From NCBI RefSeq assembly GCF_900129865.1, contig NZ_FQXD01000001.1:124001-188000 (forward strand): DNA of 64,000 nt. The letters run 5' to 3'. Shown here in pieces: positions 55,238 to 64,000 of this stretch. Position numbers and translations under genes: made by a program. Numbering within the stretch: the first letter of the stretch is position 1; the number at the start of each line of letters is the position of its first letter. This DNA is from Virgibacillus chiguensis (GTDB lineage Bacteria > Bacillota > Bacilli > Bacillales > Amphibacillaceae). Under the pieces are notes generated by a model, which saw only the letters and a list, made by a program, of their open reading frames with translations, did not search any database and was not told the DNA's origin.

Positions 55238-56128
55238 TTAAGCTCTGGGATGATAACTTGTATAAACATCCTTTAGCCTAGTTTTTGTTACATGTGTATA
55301 TATTTGTGTTGTGGAAATATCCACATGTCCAAGCATTTCTTGAACCAGTCGTAAATCTGCCCCATTTTCTAATAAATGCGTAGCAAAAGAGTGCCGTAAT
55401 GTATGGGGTGTAATCGTTTTGTTTATACCGGCTTCCAACGCTCTTTTCTTTAAAATTTTCCAAAATCCTTGTCGTGACAATGGCTTACCATGTTGATTTA
55501 CAAATAGAGTATCCGTCGGTTGACGTTTCAATAACTTCTTTCTTCCCTGTTGCAAATAGTTCTCCACTGCATGGATAGCTGTATTACCTAATGGAACAAT
55601 ACGTTCTTTCGACCCTTTGCCTACACACTGCACAAATCCCATGGTTAGATGTAAGTCAGAAACTCTTAAAGTAATCATTTCAGTTACACGTAATCCTGTT
55701 GCGTAGAGAAGTTCAAACATAGCTTTATTTCTTACTTGTAATGGGCTTGTCCCTGGGATGTTTAAAAGCGCATCCATTTCTTTGACAGACAAAACATCTG
55801 GTAGTTTGCGCTCTTTCTTTGGTGTTTCAATATGCAAACTTGCATCATGAGTCACAATTCGCTCACGAACTAAAAATTGATGAAACGCTCGCAGTGAAGA
55901 AATATGACGAGATATCGTAGCTGAGGACTTATTATTATCCTTCAAGCTGTATAAAAACTTGGTCATATCTGTTCGTGTAACTTTTTCCCAATCATTTCTT
56001 CCTACAATCGTTTTTAAGTATTGAATATAATGTTTAATATCTCTTTGGTAGGATGTAAGTGTATTATCTGACAACCCCCGCTCAATGCGCAGATACTGAA
56101 AAAAATCTTTTGCACTATCATGTAACAT
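55238..56128 (-). CDS. xerD: Chromosome dimer recombinase XerD
   Basis: Tyrosine recombinase that, with its partner, resolves chromosome dimers at dif. 296 residues: SAM-like N-terminal domain (1-90) and catalytic domain with Arg in [10 protein letters not shown], Lys in CVGKGSKER, HxxR in [12 protein letters not shown], His in [10 protein letters not shown] and the nucleophile Tyr in QIYTHV. Standard housekeeping copy between yqzK and deoB; no sign of phage origin. Confidence 0.96.
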   Translation of the reverse strand: MLHDSAKDFFQYLRIERGLSDNTLTSYQRDIKHYIQYLKTIVGRNDWEKVTRTDMTKFLYSLKDNNKSSATISRHISSLRAFHQFLVRERIVTHDASLHIETPKKERKLPDVLSVKEMDALLNIPGTSPLQVRNKAMFELLYATGLRVTEMITLRVSDLHLTMGFVQCVGKGSKERIVPLGNTAIHAVENYLQQGRKKLLKRQPTDTLFVNQHGKPLSRQGFWKILKKRALEAGINKTITPHTLRHSFATHLLENGADLRLVQEMLGHVDISTTQIYTHVTKTRLKDVYTSYHPRA

Positions 56129-56132
56129 AATT

Positions 56133-56339
56133 TTACTCCCCTAAACGGAAAAATAAATGAATGCGTTCAAAAAAACTATGCTCTTCTGAATACACTTTCA
56201 CAGCAGGTCCTTCAGGTGGGGTGTAGCGATGAAAGTGCTCATATTCAGCATGCATGACACGTAAACCATAGTAAAATAATAAGGTGAACGCAACAAACAA
56301 AAAAAACACTTTTACAATATCCATTAGAATTGTTCTCAT
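56133..56339 (-). CDS. yqzK: YqzK-family (DUF4227) small membrane protein
   Basis: 68 residues: one N-terminal membrane helix (about 9-27, [18 protein letters not shown]) and a short outer or cytoplasmic tail with [12 protein letters not shown]. Function unknown. Four bases before xerD, so cotranscribed; the fur-yqzK-xerD order is conserved in Bacillus. Confidence 0.82.
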   Translation of the reverse strand: MRTILMDIVKVFFLFVAFTLLFYYGLRVMHAEYEHFHRYTPPEGPAVKVYSEEHSFFERIHLFFRLGE

Positions 56340-56738
56340 ACATTTTGCTCCTCTAAAAATATCTTTATAAAAAAGATATGCAGAAATAGAGGGGCAATAT
56401 ACGTATTAAAGTAAAACTTCATATAGCAATAGTTTCCAAACTTAACCATAGCAGTTCGTGCCATCGTACTTGGCTTCTGTACTAACATGGAAACTCTTAA
56501 CCTAATAAGGTATGGCCGTCACTTGAAGAGTTAAAATAAAAAACTAGCAAAGAGTCTTATCTTTAATGTACAGCTTTTATCGCTATTTGTAAATGATTTT
56601 CCATATGTAAGTTATTATTTTTTTAGTTCGTTTCCTATCCGATTAGCGAATACAAATTTTCTAGGTTCCATTATCCAAATACAATTTAAATAAAACAATT
56701 TAGTAAAAATACGTGCTTCTAGTATAGTAGCATGAAAA
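56340..56738. other. Gene-free stretch between yqzK and fur
   Basis: About 400 bases. AGTTTCC (near 56,429) pairs with GGAAACT (near 56,490) around a 50-base loop, with ACTTGGC inside it. I cannot decide whether this is a decayed copy of the dispersed element or a separate structure. No gene seen. Confidence 0.4.
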
Positions 56739-56752
56739 TTAACTAGAAGCAC
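56706..56752 (-). terminator. Terminator overlapping the fur stop
   Basis: GTGCTTCTAGT/ACTAGAAGCAC, perfect 11-bp stem with an 18-base loop that contains the fur stop, followed by ATTTTTACT on the minus strand. Confidence 0.78.
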
Positions 56753-57197
56753 TTACTGTTACAGCTTGGCATTGCTTACAAACACCATGGAATGTGAGTC
56801 GGTGATCCTTTACTTGAAATCCCCATTCATTTTGAACTATTTTTTCAACCTCTTCAAGTAAATCTTCTTCAATTTCCTCAACTGCACCACATTCAGAACA
56901 AACGAGGTGGTGATGCGAATGTTTTGCACCTTCTTTTCGTAAATCGTAACGAGAAACACCATCACCAAAATTTATTTTATCAACAATTTTTAATTCCGAT
57001 AATAATTCTAATGTACGATATACAGTTGCCAAACCTATTTCTGGGGCTTTTTCTTTTACTAATAAGTAAACATCTTCCGCACTTAAATGGTCTTCTTCCC
57101 TTTCCAATAAAACACGGACAGTAGCTTCGCGCTGTGGTGTTAACTTGTAACTTTGGGCATGGAGTTGTTTTTTAATCCGGTCAATTCGATGTTCCAT
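56739..57197 (-). CDS. fur: Ferric uptake regulator Fur
   Basis: Iron-responsive repressor. 152 residues: winged-helix domain (TPQREATVRVLLEREEDHLSAEDV, LATVYRTLELL), metal-site histidines KHSHHHLVC, and the structural zinc cysteines CSEC and CKQC. The ATG follows GGAGGTAAT; a 20-codon upstream extension is rejected because the sigma-A promoter overlaps it. A perfect PerR-type box upstream suggests peroxide control of fur, as in B. subtilis. Confidence 0.95.
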   Translation of the reverse strand: MEHRIDRIKKQLHAQSYKLTPQREATVRVLLEREEDHLSAEDVYLLVKEKAPEIGLATVYRTLELLSELKIVDKINFGDGVSRYDLRKEGAKHSHHHLVCSECGAVEEIEEDLLEEVEKIVQNEWGFQVKDHRLTFHGVCKQCQAVTVSASS

Positions 57198-57228
57198 TGG
57201 GCTATTACCTCCCTCATATCCCATCTTT

Positions 57229-57257
57229 ATTATATGCGTGGATGAAAATTGTGTCAA
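57229..57257 (-). promoter_or_regulatory. Sigma-A promoter of fur
   Basis: Minus strand TTGACA, 17-base spacer, TATAAT: a perfect consensus, about 30 bases before the fur start codon. Confidence 0.88.
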
Positions 57258-57280
57258 AGCAAAATCATATTACATTATAT

Positions 57281-57295
57281 TTATAATAATTATAA
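57281..57295. promoter_or_regulatory. Perfect PerR-type operator upstream of fur
   Basis: TTATAATAATTATAA is an exact 15-bp match to the B. subtilis Per box (TTATAATnATTATAA) and 13/15 to the Fur box. It lies 24 bases upstream of the fur minus-35 box and just past the spoIIM stop. Confidence 0.7.
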
Positions 57296-57309
57296 GATAA
57301 GATGGATTA

Positions 57310-57945
57310 TTAGTAAAATGACCGAACAACCCATTGCATTGCTTCATTTGCAATAAATGTTTCTAAAAGAGCAGCAACACTAGCAAAAAGAGCCAACAAT
57401 GAAAATAATATGACGTATCTTCCAAAAGGTTGAAAAACTGGTTGTGCTATTTTATTAGTAAATAATTTACTCAACAATGTTAAAGAAAAAATCATTGCCA
57501 AGCTACCTGCTACAATATATACAGGTATAATAAGAAAGTTTTGTGGAGCGATGGATAAAGTAGCGATCAACAAACCATTCAATCCTAGCTGATTAACCAT
57601 AAAACCAACAGAGAATCCGATTACCAAACCTTTAAGAAAAATTAGGATCCAAACTAATGGCAAACCGATTACAGATAACCCTAACACAAATAAAAGCAAT
57701 AAATACTTAATATGATAAAAAAAGCTATTTTTGAAAATTTCATCGTAATTCGCTTGTTCATTATCGGTTATCTGTTTGAAAAATCGTTCTAAATAGAAAA
57801 ATAAATCTTGTTTCTGAACAAAATTCATACTATTAACGAGGATTGCTCCAAATATAACACCAGTTAAAAATAGAATGACCATAAATAAATAGATTGTTGC
57901 ATGTTCTTTGACGTGATTAATGAGAAGCGTTTTATTTTTCTGCAT
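57310..57945 (-). CDS. spoIIM: Engulfment protein SpoIIM
   Basis: Membrane protein of the SpoIIDMP peptidoglycan-remodelling complex that drives engulfment. 211 residues, five helices (about 17-37, 80-100, 105-130, 140-165, 185-205). GAILVNSMN and FLKGLVIGFSVGFMVNQLG are typical. The ATG after ATGGAGGATT gives the family length; 17 upstream codons are ignored. Confidence 0.93.
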   Translation of the reverse strand: MQKNKTLLINHVKEHATIYLFMVILFLTGVIFGAILVNSMNFVQKQDLFFYLERFFKQITDNEQANYDEIFKNSFFYHIKYLLLLFVLGLSVIGLPLVWILIFLKGLVIGFSVGFMVNQLGLNGLLIATLSIAPQNFLIIPVYIVAGSLAMIFSLTLLSKLFTNKIAQPVFQPFGRYVILFSLLALFASVAALLETFIANEAMQWVVRSFY

Positions 57946-58156
57946 TGGAATCCTCCATTCAAAAACTGCTATATTAAAATCTATGAAGGTAACCAAGCAA
58001 AAATACCATGTTTCTATTAACTTTCTATCAAAAACTATACATTTACAAATGCATTTCCCTATTTGTAATAACTTAATAAGAGATAGTTGACATCGTGTTA
58101 TATTACAGAAGATATCTTATTGGCAGCGTGAAGGTTTATCGATTCTATTAGCAAGT

Positions 58157-59320
58157 TCACTTAATAAAACCGTATTTCCCTCCACCTCCCTCTTGAACAT
58201 GTAATTCCCCATTTCTCATATCAATAATAGCTTGTGCTATTTGTTCTGATACTACTAGAGCAAGCTTCTCCCTAGTAGTTTGATGTATAATATGCATCTC
58301 TGTTCCAAAGCTTTTCAAAAGTTTTTCATATGTTCTCTTCCCTATACCCGGCAAGTATTCTAATGGAACTTGATACGTATAGTCCGGTCGCGAGCTACAA
58401 AGTTCATCCGCGTCCTTTAAATCTGCAATTCGGTCTGCTACACCTTTCACATGTTTTTTAGAATGACAGTTAGGGCAAACCGATTTTTCTACCGTTAAAT
58501 AAGTTAAGCATTGACTGCATACCGTTCTATAGTATTTACCTAATTTGGGATTCATTCCGTAATTATTTTGTATTTTCCTGCCATTTTTGTTCGCTAATAC
58601 GAACTGAAACTCTTTAAATGAAGGATGTTTCATTTGCATATGTTGATACTCACGGGCGATCTTTCCTAAAGAATGTGCATCAGAGTTAGTTAGATACGTA
58701 AAAGAATGCAGTTCCTCTATCTGATCGGCCATCTGCGTATCAGCACTTAGACCTAGCTCCATTCCATCAATTAAATCTGGTGATAGTATTTCTGATAAAG
58801 ATCGTAAAACACCCTTACCATATAAACTTTTAAAGGGAGTAAATATGTGCGCGGGAATAAACACACCTTGTAAATCTTTTACTTTCCATTGTAATTCTTT
58901 AGCAGATCCATAAAAACGTTGCGAGCTTAAAGAAATATTCTTCATCCGTAGACTAAGCCATTCAGAAAATATCTCCATTTGGTGGATTTGGGGAAAATAG
59001 CAAAGGACATGTATCGGCCCTTGCCCCTTGGCATCATTCACCTCAATTTCTGATCCTAATAGAAGCGTAACGGAATCAAATCGAATACCACCTTCTTGTA
59101 ACTCTTTAGCTTCCCCTTGAATTATCAACTGTTTCAACTCCCGTAACACAGCAGGCGCTTGACAATCTACTACGCCTATCATATCAATTCCTTTATTTAT
59201 ACTTGCTTCTCTTAAAATCGCCGTTAATGTCAGACGGTTAGAAGCCGTTATTTTAACAGGGGCAAAATACATGTCTCGACCAATATGGATGTGTAAGTCA
59301 GCCGTATACGAAGATAGCAT
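58157..59320 (-). CDS. yqxK: Endonuclease Q family DNA-repair protein
   Basis: PHP-domain nuclease family whose characterised members cut 5' of deaminated bases (uracil, hypoxanthine, xanthine) and abasic sites. 387 residues: metal-binding DLHIHIGRD (8-16), GSEIEVND, LTNSDAHS; zinc ribbon CSQC...CPNC (about 270-287); helix-hairpin-helix LPGIGKRTYEKLLKSFG (about 328-344). Ends in a Gly-rich tail. Directly abuts nudF (no gap), so the two are translated from one message. Confidence 0.88.
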   Translation of the reverse strand: MLSSYTADLHIHIGRDMYFAPVKITASNRLTLTAILREASINKGIDMIGVVDCQAPAVLRELKQLIIQGEAKELQEGGIRFDSVTLLLGSEIEVNDAKGQGPIHVLCYFPQIHQMEIFSEWLSLRMKNISLSSQRFYGSAKELQWKVKDLQGVFIPAHIFTPFKSLYGKGVLRSLSEILSPDLIDGMELGLSADTQMADQIEELHSFTYLTNSDAHSLGKIAREYQHMQMKHPSFKEFQFVLANKNGRKIQNNYGMNPKLGKYYRTVCSQCLTYLTVEKSVCPNCHSKKHVKGVADRIADLKDADELCSSRPDYTYQVPLEYLPGIGKRTYEKLLKSFGTEMHIIHQTTREKLALVVSEQIAQAIIDMRNGELHVQEGGGGKYGFIK

Positions 59321-59866
59321 TTAGCTCAAACCTAATGCGTGTAAATAGAGAATAGCATAATTTGTTTTTGCATCATGAATTCGTTCTGCTTCCACGTATT
59401 GTTTTGCTTCTTCTAATGATAATTCAACGATTTCAATAAACTCATCCTCATCCCCGTCAACGCTTTCGTCTAACGGATCCAATTGGTCCGTAATATATAT
59501 ATGCATTAATTCATTCGCAAACCCAGGCGAAGAATAAAACGAAGTTACAAATGATAATTCTTTCGTCGTATATCCTGTCTCTTCTTCTAATTCACGAATT
59601 GCTGTGGTCTCCGGATCTTCACCTGTTTCCAGCTTGCCAGCAGGAATTTCTAAAATAGATTTTTCTAAAGGCTTTCGGAATTGTTCCACTAGTACAATCT
59701 TATTTTCTTTCGTTATAGGAATGATCCCTACTGCACCTGGGTGTTTAATAATCTCTCTTTTCGTCTCTTTACCATTTGGAAGTTTTACATCATCTACTTG
59801 TAAATGTACGATGTTTCCTGTAAATATTTGCTTGGAACGTATCGTTTTCTCTTCAAATTTGTTCAT
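59321..59866 (-). CDS. nudF: ADP-ribose pyrophosphatase (Nudix)
   Basis: Hydrolyses ADP-ribose to AMP and ribose-5-phosphate. 181 residues with a full Nudix box, GKLETGEDPETTAIRELEEE and TG (about 75-97), and VEQFRKPLE before it. The ATG after AAGGGTGAT is preferred to one three codons earlier. First gene of nudF-yqxK, which links nucleotide-pool cleaning to the repair nuclease in position, if not in proven function. Confidence 0.94.
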   Translation of the reverse strand: MNKFEEKTIRSKQIFTGNIVHLQVDDVKLPNGKETKREIIKHPGAVGIIPITKENKIVLVEQFRKPLEKSILEIPAGKLETGEDPETTAIRELEEETGYTTKELSFVTSFYSSPGFANELMHIYITDQLDPLDESVDGDEDEFIEIVELSLEEAKQYVEAERIHDAKTNYAILYLHALGLS

Positions 59867-60063
59867 TAATATCACCCTTGTTATGAATTCGTTTTTCCTT
59901 ATTTTATCACAAAATCATACGTATGGTTTGTTTTCACGGTTATGAGTAGATAAAATAGAGTTACTAGGGACGATTATAACGTTCAATAGCTACACTGCTG
60001 ATTTATAAAACATACCTAATTATAAATTTAATAGTAAGTGGTAAAAAAGAAAGGAGATGGAAA

Positions 60064-60975
60064 ATGAACCAACTTGGAAAATCATCTATTTACATTTCAG
60101 AATTAACATTAGGCTGCATGTCAGTAGGTACAGATTTACAAAGAGCGAAGAATATTATTGACTATGCGCTTGATAACGGTATTAATCATTTAGACACAGC
60201 TGATCTATATGATTTTGGAGAGAATGAAAAAATTGTTGGAGAAGCGATCAAACAGAAGAGAGATCAAGTAATTATTACTTCAAAAGTAGGCAATCATTTT
60301 GATAAAGTAAAACAAACTTGGTTTTGGGACCCTTCTAAGAAACATATCCTCAATGGTCTAAAAGCAAGCCTTCAACGCCTACAAACAGATTATATTGACT
60401 TTTATATGCTACATGGTGGCACCATTGAAGACCCAATTGACGAAACTATTGAAGCCTTTGAAGAACTAAAACAGGAAGGACTCATTCGAGCTTATGGCAT
60501 ATCCTCGATACGACCTAATGTTATCAAAGAATTTGTAAAAAAATCTTCTATAGACGGTGTTATGATGCAATATAGTTTGTTCGACCGAAGACCTGAAGAA
60601 GAAATACTTGACCTTTTACTGCGAAATCAAATTAGCGTTTTAGCAAGAGGCCCTTTAGCAAAAGGAATTTTAACTGAACATGGGATTCATCAGATTGATA
60701 AAAAAGGGAAAAATGGTTTACTTGGATATTCAAAAGAAGAACTTCATCAAACTTATGAACAACTTACTTCTATCAATAACCCAGCGAAAATAAGTGAGCT
60801 TGCATTTCAATATGTCTTGAAACATCCAGCTGTTGCTAGTGCGGTATTTGGCGCAAGTTCTATTGACCAAATAAAAGAATCAGTTACAAAAAATATTACG
60901 CATTCTTTACCCGAACAGATCTATGAAAAATTAAAAGTAATAACCAAAGCTCTTGTTTACGAGGCACACCGTTAG
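60064..60975 (+). CDS. yqkF: Aldo-keto reductase (YqkF-like)
   Basis: NADPH-dependent oxidoreductase of unknown substrate. 303 residues of TIM-barrel fold with the catalytic tetrad Asp and Tyr in LDTADLYDFGENE (about 45-57), Lys in ITSKVGN and His in YMLHGGT. ATG after AAAGGAGATGG. It is the only plus-strand gene in the right third, divergent from nudF with about 190 bases between. Confidence 0.9.
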   Translation: MNQLGKSSIYISELTLGCMSVGTDLQRAKNIIDYALDNGINHLDTADLYDFGENEKIVGEAIKQKRDQVIITSKVGNHFDKVKQTWFWDPSKKHILNGLKASLQRLQTDYIDFYMLHGGTIEDPIDETIEAFEELKQEGLIRAYGISSIRPNVIKEFVKKSSIDGVMMQYSLFDRRPEEEILDLLLRNQISVLARGPLAKGILTEHGIHQIDKKGKNGLLGYSKEELHQTYEQLTSINNPAKISELAFQYVLKHPAVASAVFGASSIDQIKESVTKNITHSLPEQIYEKLKVITKALVYEAHR

Positions 60976-61000
60976 AATTTTTTAAGTTTTCCTTAATACA

Positions 61001-61058
61001 CTCTCAAAATTGCTAACTGTTGGTATGTAAAAAAATAGCAGCGGATGCATTTTGAGAG
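61001..61058. repeat. Nested inverted repeat after yqkF
   Basis: CTCTCAAAAT/ATTTTGAGAG, perfect 10-bp outer arms, with inner TGCTA/TAGCA arms. It lies 26 bases past the stop. No T-run follows, so it is not a standard terminator. Confidence 0.55.
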
Positions 61059-61189
61059 AACATACATTCAGGTTGATTGTCAGTGATGCATAGTGCGTGC
61101 AAACTTGTGCAAATAATTATTAAACGCGGCTGTTTTTTAGTAAATTCTTACTTGAACGATCTCTTCTTTGGACACTCAACGATGAATAT

Positions 61190-61519
61190 TTATTCTATGA
61201 GAGAAATTAATTGTTGTCTAGAAATAAAAGGATTCAAAATCTCCTCAGGACTGTTTAGACGAAATAAACCTTGGTTGTAATCCAAAATTAATTGTTCTGC
61301 AAAAAATATTTCTTGTTGTTCTTGAATATAAGTCGGTATTTGCATATTTAATACCCGCTTATAGTTTGATGGCAATTGTTTTGTTAAACAAATTGTTGGT
61401 ATGCCGTTTACCCCACAGCCGCACCCCTCCGTATCATACCACAAAAATAAATACGGATAATATTCTAGCGGTAATCCTTGTAGCTCTTCCCAAGCTTTAC
61501 TCGTAATTTTTAGTTCCAT
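61190..61519 (-). CDS. yqkB: HesB/IscA-like protein (YqkB family)
   Basis: 109 residues. GCGCGVNG (about 32-39) puts cysteines where this branch of the HesB fold has them, but the two C-terminal cysteines used by A-type Fe-S carriers are absent. It is therefore probably not a cluster carrier in the IscA sense. Thirteen bases after the SDR gene, so the last gene of an MBL-SDR-HesB operon. Confidence 0.82.
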   Translation of the reverse strand: MELKITSKAWEELQGLPLEYYPYLFLWYDTEGCGCGVNGIPTICLTKQLPSNYKRVLNMQIPTYIQEQQEIFFAEQLILDYNQGLFRLNSPEEILNPFISRQQLISLIE

Positions 61520-61532
61520 TGGAATTCCCCCT

Positions 61533-62333
61533 TTATTTTTTCATGAATTGGCTTTTAAATAGCTTTTCGCATATTGCTGGAAACAATTGATAGATTCGGC
61601 TGCCAATTTCCATCCAAAATGGCAAATTTATCTCTCTTTTTGGAATAAATAATTGTTGTACAATTTTTTTTGCTACATCATCTGGATCCAACATGTAACG
61701 CGCAACATTTTTCTCATACCTACCTGTTGGATCAGCTGTATGAAGAAAATTCGTTTTCACAGGCCCTAAATTTACTGCTGTCACATAAATATTACTACTT
61801 GCAGTCAACTCCAGGCGCAGTCCATTTGTAAAGCCAAGTACTGCATGTTTGGTCGCTGCATATACGCAAGCTTTTGGAGTGGCTATTTTCCCTGCTTGAG
61901 ATGCTATATTAACGATATGTGCTAAGGATTGTTTTTGAAAATATGGCAACAGCTGCTTGGTTATACCAATTAAAGAAGTTACATTTAATTGGATCATAGA
62001 CTCGATATCACCGTCATTCATTGCACTCAATTCTGCAAACATTCCTATACCAGCATTATTAATGAGACCATGCACTGGATCGTGGTTTTCTATGATTTCA
62101 TTTATTACCTTTTTTGTCTCCTGCTTGTTTAACAAATCAACAATATAAATAGGACTATCAATATGGAATGAGTAAAGAATATCCGCTTTTAAATGCTCCA
62201 ATTTATCTCGTGAGCGAGCTAATATTATAGGAATACCTCTCTCCTTAGCAACATACCATGCCACTTTCTCTCCAATGCCGCTTGATGCACCTGTAATAAT
62301 TATTTTTTTATTCACTAATGAAGTTCGCTTCAT
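61533..62333 (-). CDS. yqjQ: Short-chain dehydrogenase (YqjQ-like)
   Basis: 266-residue classical SDR: cofactor motif ITGASSGIG (TGxxxGxG, about 13-21), NNAG (about 92-95), catalytic Ser in NIASQAGK and YAATK (Y/K pair, about 159-163). A hydrophobic C-terminus (LPFWMEIGSRIYQLFP) may associate with the membrane. Substrate unknown. It overlaps the MBL gene end by 26 bases. Confidence 0.9.
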   Translation of the reverse strand: MKRTSLVNKKIIITGASSGIGEKVAWYVAKERGIPIILARSRDKLEHLKADILYSFHIDSPIYIVDLLNKQETKKVINEIIENHDPVHGLINNAGIGMFAELSAMNDGDIESMIQLNVTSLIGITKQLLPYFQKQSLAHIVNIASQAGKIATPKACVYAATKHAVLGFTNGLRLELTASSNIYVTAVNLGPVKTNFLHTADPTGRYEKNVARYMLDPDDVAKKIVQQLFIPKREINLPFWMEIGSRIYQLFPAICEKLFKSQFMKK

Positions 62334-63291
62334 AAACGATGATTCCGTCCTTTTTTCTTTTTATGATTTGTTTTAAAGATTCTAGATAATCTAATTGTCC
62401 GAACGTTTCTGACATAGTTAGGTCAATTTGTTTTTTATATTGGTATGGGAATAACTTTTTACAAATTTCAAATGGCGTTAACATTACGCTTTGCTGTAAA
62501 AATTCATAAACTATATTTGCTCTTTCCTCCTGCTTTGTTAAACGTGAGAGAATCAACTGTTGTGGCTTCTCTACGATCTTGCCGTGACCAGGTAACACTT
62601 TGTTCACGTTTATATCAACGCATTTTTGCAAATTCTTCCGATATTGTATCATCGGCTTTGGTCTATCTTCTATTGTTTTGCCTATTTTCGGTGGCTCTAT
62701 TATTGGATTGGACGAGATATGTTCCAAAAGATGATCCCCGCCAATTAAAAGGTGATCACGGTCACGCAAAAAAGACAGATGGCTTTGCGCATGCCCTTTC
62801 GTTTCAATTACTTCCCATTCTGGATGTCCAGGTAATCGATCACCTTCTACTAGCGGTGTCGTAACTTCTCCTCTCCCTGCAAAATCCATGGTTGCTTCAA
62901 GCTTATCCAAAGCCTGATAAAATATTTTAGGGATGCCACTAGCCACGAAGTATTGTTCAAAAAAACGCCTATAATGTTCCAAATATTCCTGATCTCTTGT
63001 GAGCCAAGTGTTCACACTTGGCTCAGCGGCAATATATTGTGCATTTGGAAACTGTTCTGTTAAACCGATATGATCAGGATGATGATGGGTCAAAATAATC
63101 TGCTCTATATCTGATGGTCGATAACCTATTTGCTTTAATTGCGTTGTCAATGCTTCCCATGCCTGTCTCGTTTTCACACCAGCATCCACAATAGATAAAA
63201 TATCTCCTTTTAAAACGTATACATGCACATCACCGACCGCAAAAGGAGTAGGCAATGTTAGCTGACTAATTGTTTGTTCAATTACTTTCAT
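62308..63291 (-). CDS. yqjP: MBL-fold metallohydrolase (YqjP-like)
   Basis: 327 residues: beta-lactamase-like core with metal motif LTHHHPDHIGL (HxHxDH, about 66-76), GHAQSHLSFL, GGDHLL and LPGHGKIV, then a helical C-terminal domain. Probably a hydrolase of a thioester or similar. ATG after GGAGGAATC; nine upstream codons are rejected. First gene of the yqjP-yqjQ-yqkB set. Confidence 0.9.
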   Translation of the reverse strand: MKVIEQTISQLTLPTPFAVGDVHVYVLKGDILSIVDAGVKTRQAWEALTTQLKQIGYRPSDIEQIILTHHHPDHIGLTEQFPNAQYIAAEPSVNTWLTRDQEYLEHYRRFFEQYFVASGIPKIFYQALDKLEATMDFAGRGEVTTPLVEGDRLPGHPEWEVIETKGHAQSHLSFLRDRDHLLIGGDHLLEHISSNPIIEPPKIGKTIEDRPKPMIQYRKNLQKCVDINVNKVLPGHGKIVEKPQQLILSRLTKQEERANIVYEFLQQSVMLTPFEICKKLFPYQYKKQIDLTMSETFGQLDYLESLKQIIKRKKDGIIVYEANFISE

Positions 63292-64000
63292 ATTTGATTC
63301 CTCCAACTGAATCGCCATTCATTTTTATTTCAAATATTAAGATGCCATAAGTCTTTCTCTTCAAAAAGAAAAACGGCACCTCCATTCTGAACTCATTCAA
63401 AAGTGACTAGGTGATACCAATGCGATACTAACAAATATAAGGTGTTTACTTCATATATTGTACTTCCTTTCTACTTCTTTGTCGATTTTTTTATGTTGTA
63501 TCTAATGCACTGTTAGGCGACATGTTCAATAAAAAAAGACAAATTTTACATACTCGTTAATGATACTTTGATTATTCACATAAACACTTCTCTCCACATA
63601 AGCTATTGTTCTGTACCATTCATTTTATTAGGAAAAACTAAGCTTATCACGAAGTCTATATGCGGAAAGGTGTAGTATTGCTTATACGGTAACTCTACCA
63701 TTTCTAAAATGAAATGTAACTAGTTGCATACGTTAAGTAACTATTAATAAACAATCACATTTGACCCTATTACGTCAGAAACTTTATCATAGTATTACAC
63801 CTATCATATATTTTCTGTTAAACATAAACGTATAAGGTAATGAGGAAGTAAAATAATGGCAGCATGTTACTAAAAGCATTGAATAATCCTTATTCAAATG
63901 TAAAAATATTTTAGTACGTGCATTTCGAGGTGAAACGGAGTGAAACCAACCCTATATGCTCATCGAGGGGCAAGTTATTATGCTCCCGAAAATACGATGC
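63292..64000. other. Gene-free right end of the window
   Basis: About 700 bases, AT-rich, with no supported gene on either strand. From about 63,918 composition changes to short G-rich phrases (CGAGGTGAAACGGAGTGAAACC, split here across 22 bases at 63,927-63,948), recalling the GC-richer block near 40 kb in style but not in exact sequence. The neighbouring gene is out of view. Confidence 0.4.

Noticed and set aside
55238-56128. Tyrosine recombinase as a sign of an integrated element
   Set aside because: Sequence and neighbours identify housekeeping XerD; there are no phage or transfer genes or attachment repeats nearby.
62445-62864. 139-residue plus-strand frame inside yqjP
   Set aside because: Antisense to a clear MBL-fold gene with intact motifs.

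Overview
This is core chromosome of a low-GC, endospore-forming Firmicute of the family Bacillaceae. Gene order follows the Bacillus subtilis cheR-to-spoIVA, der-to-sleB, ypdA-to-ypbB, res, spm-dacB, scp, lysA-spoVA, spoIIA and xerD-fur-yqk blocks almost gene for gene. AT-rich intergenic DNA, many sporulation genes and a dispersed palindromic repeat would fit Oceanobacillus, Virgibacillus or a relative. That genus-level guess is inference. Almost every gene is on the minus strand. The plus-strand exceptions are a ferredoxin, a 29-residue YjcZ-type peptide and an aldo-keto reductase.

Layout from left to right. 0-5 kb: truncated cheR, ndk, the menaquinone side-chain genes hepT-menG-hepS, TRAP (mtrB) and HU. 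5-16 kb: spoIVA, a lipoprotein, a DUF2768 protein, a SpoVIF-like protein, gpsA, der, the YIEGIA pair, a multi-S1 protein, plsC and cmk. 16-24 kb: a PilZ c-di-GMP effector, ypeB-sleB (cortex lysis), prsW, asparaginase, ypdA/bdr and glutamate dehydrogenase. 24-30 kb: MecA paralogue, membrane proteins, RecQ, YpbB, ferredoxin, and an ECF S-component with a DUF4430 lipoprotein. 30-41.5 kb: resABC and resDE (cytochrome c maturation and redox regulation), rluB, dacB-spmA-spmB, scpAB. 41.5-51.3 kb: ribT, a small M50-like protein, ppiB, lysA, a reduced spoVA cluster (AA, AB, AF) and dacF-spoIIAA-spoIIAB-sigF. 51.8-63.3 kb: pdp-punA-deoB, xerD, yqzK, fur, spoIIM, EndoQ-like yqxK, nudF, then aldo-keto reductase, HesB-like, SDR and MBL-fold genes. 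The last 0.7 kb has no recognisable gene.

Functional themes are sporulation and germination (SpoIVA, SpoVIF-like, SleB/YpeB, SpmAB/DacB, SpoVA, SpoIIA/SigF, DacF, SpoIIM), respiration (heptaprenyl menaquinone, ResA-E), nucleotide salvage, chromosome segregation (ScpAB, XerD, HU) and iron/peroxide control (Fur behind a perfect PerR-type box).

I found no phage, insertion sequence, CRISPR, defence island, rRNA or tRNA. The least ordinary signals are: about nine copies of an intergenic palindromic element, one of which supplies the stop codon of a gene; a spoVA locus lacking its conserved AC-AD-AE core; a GC-richer structured stretch near 40 kb; and several unexplained hairpins.
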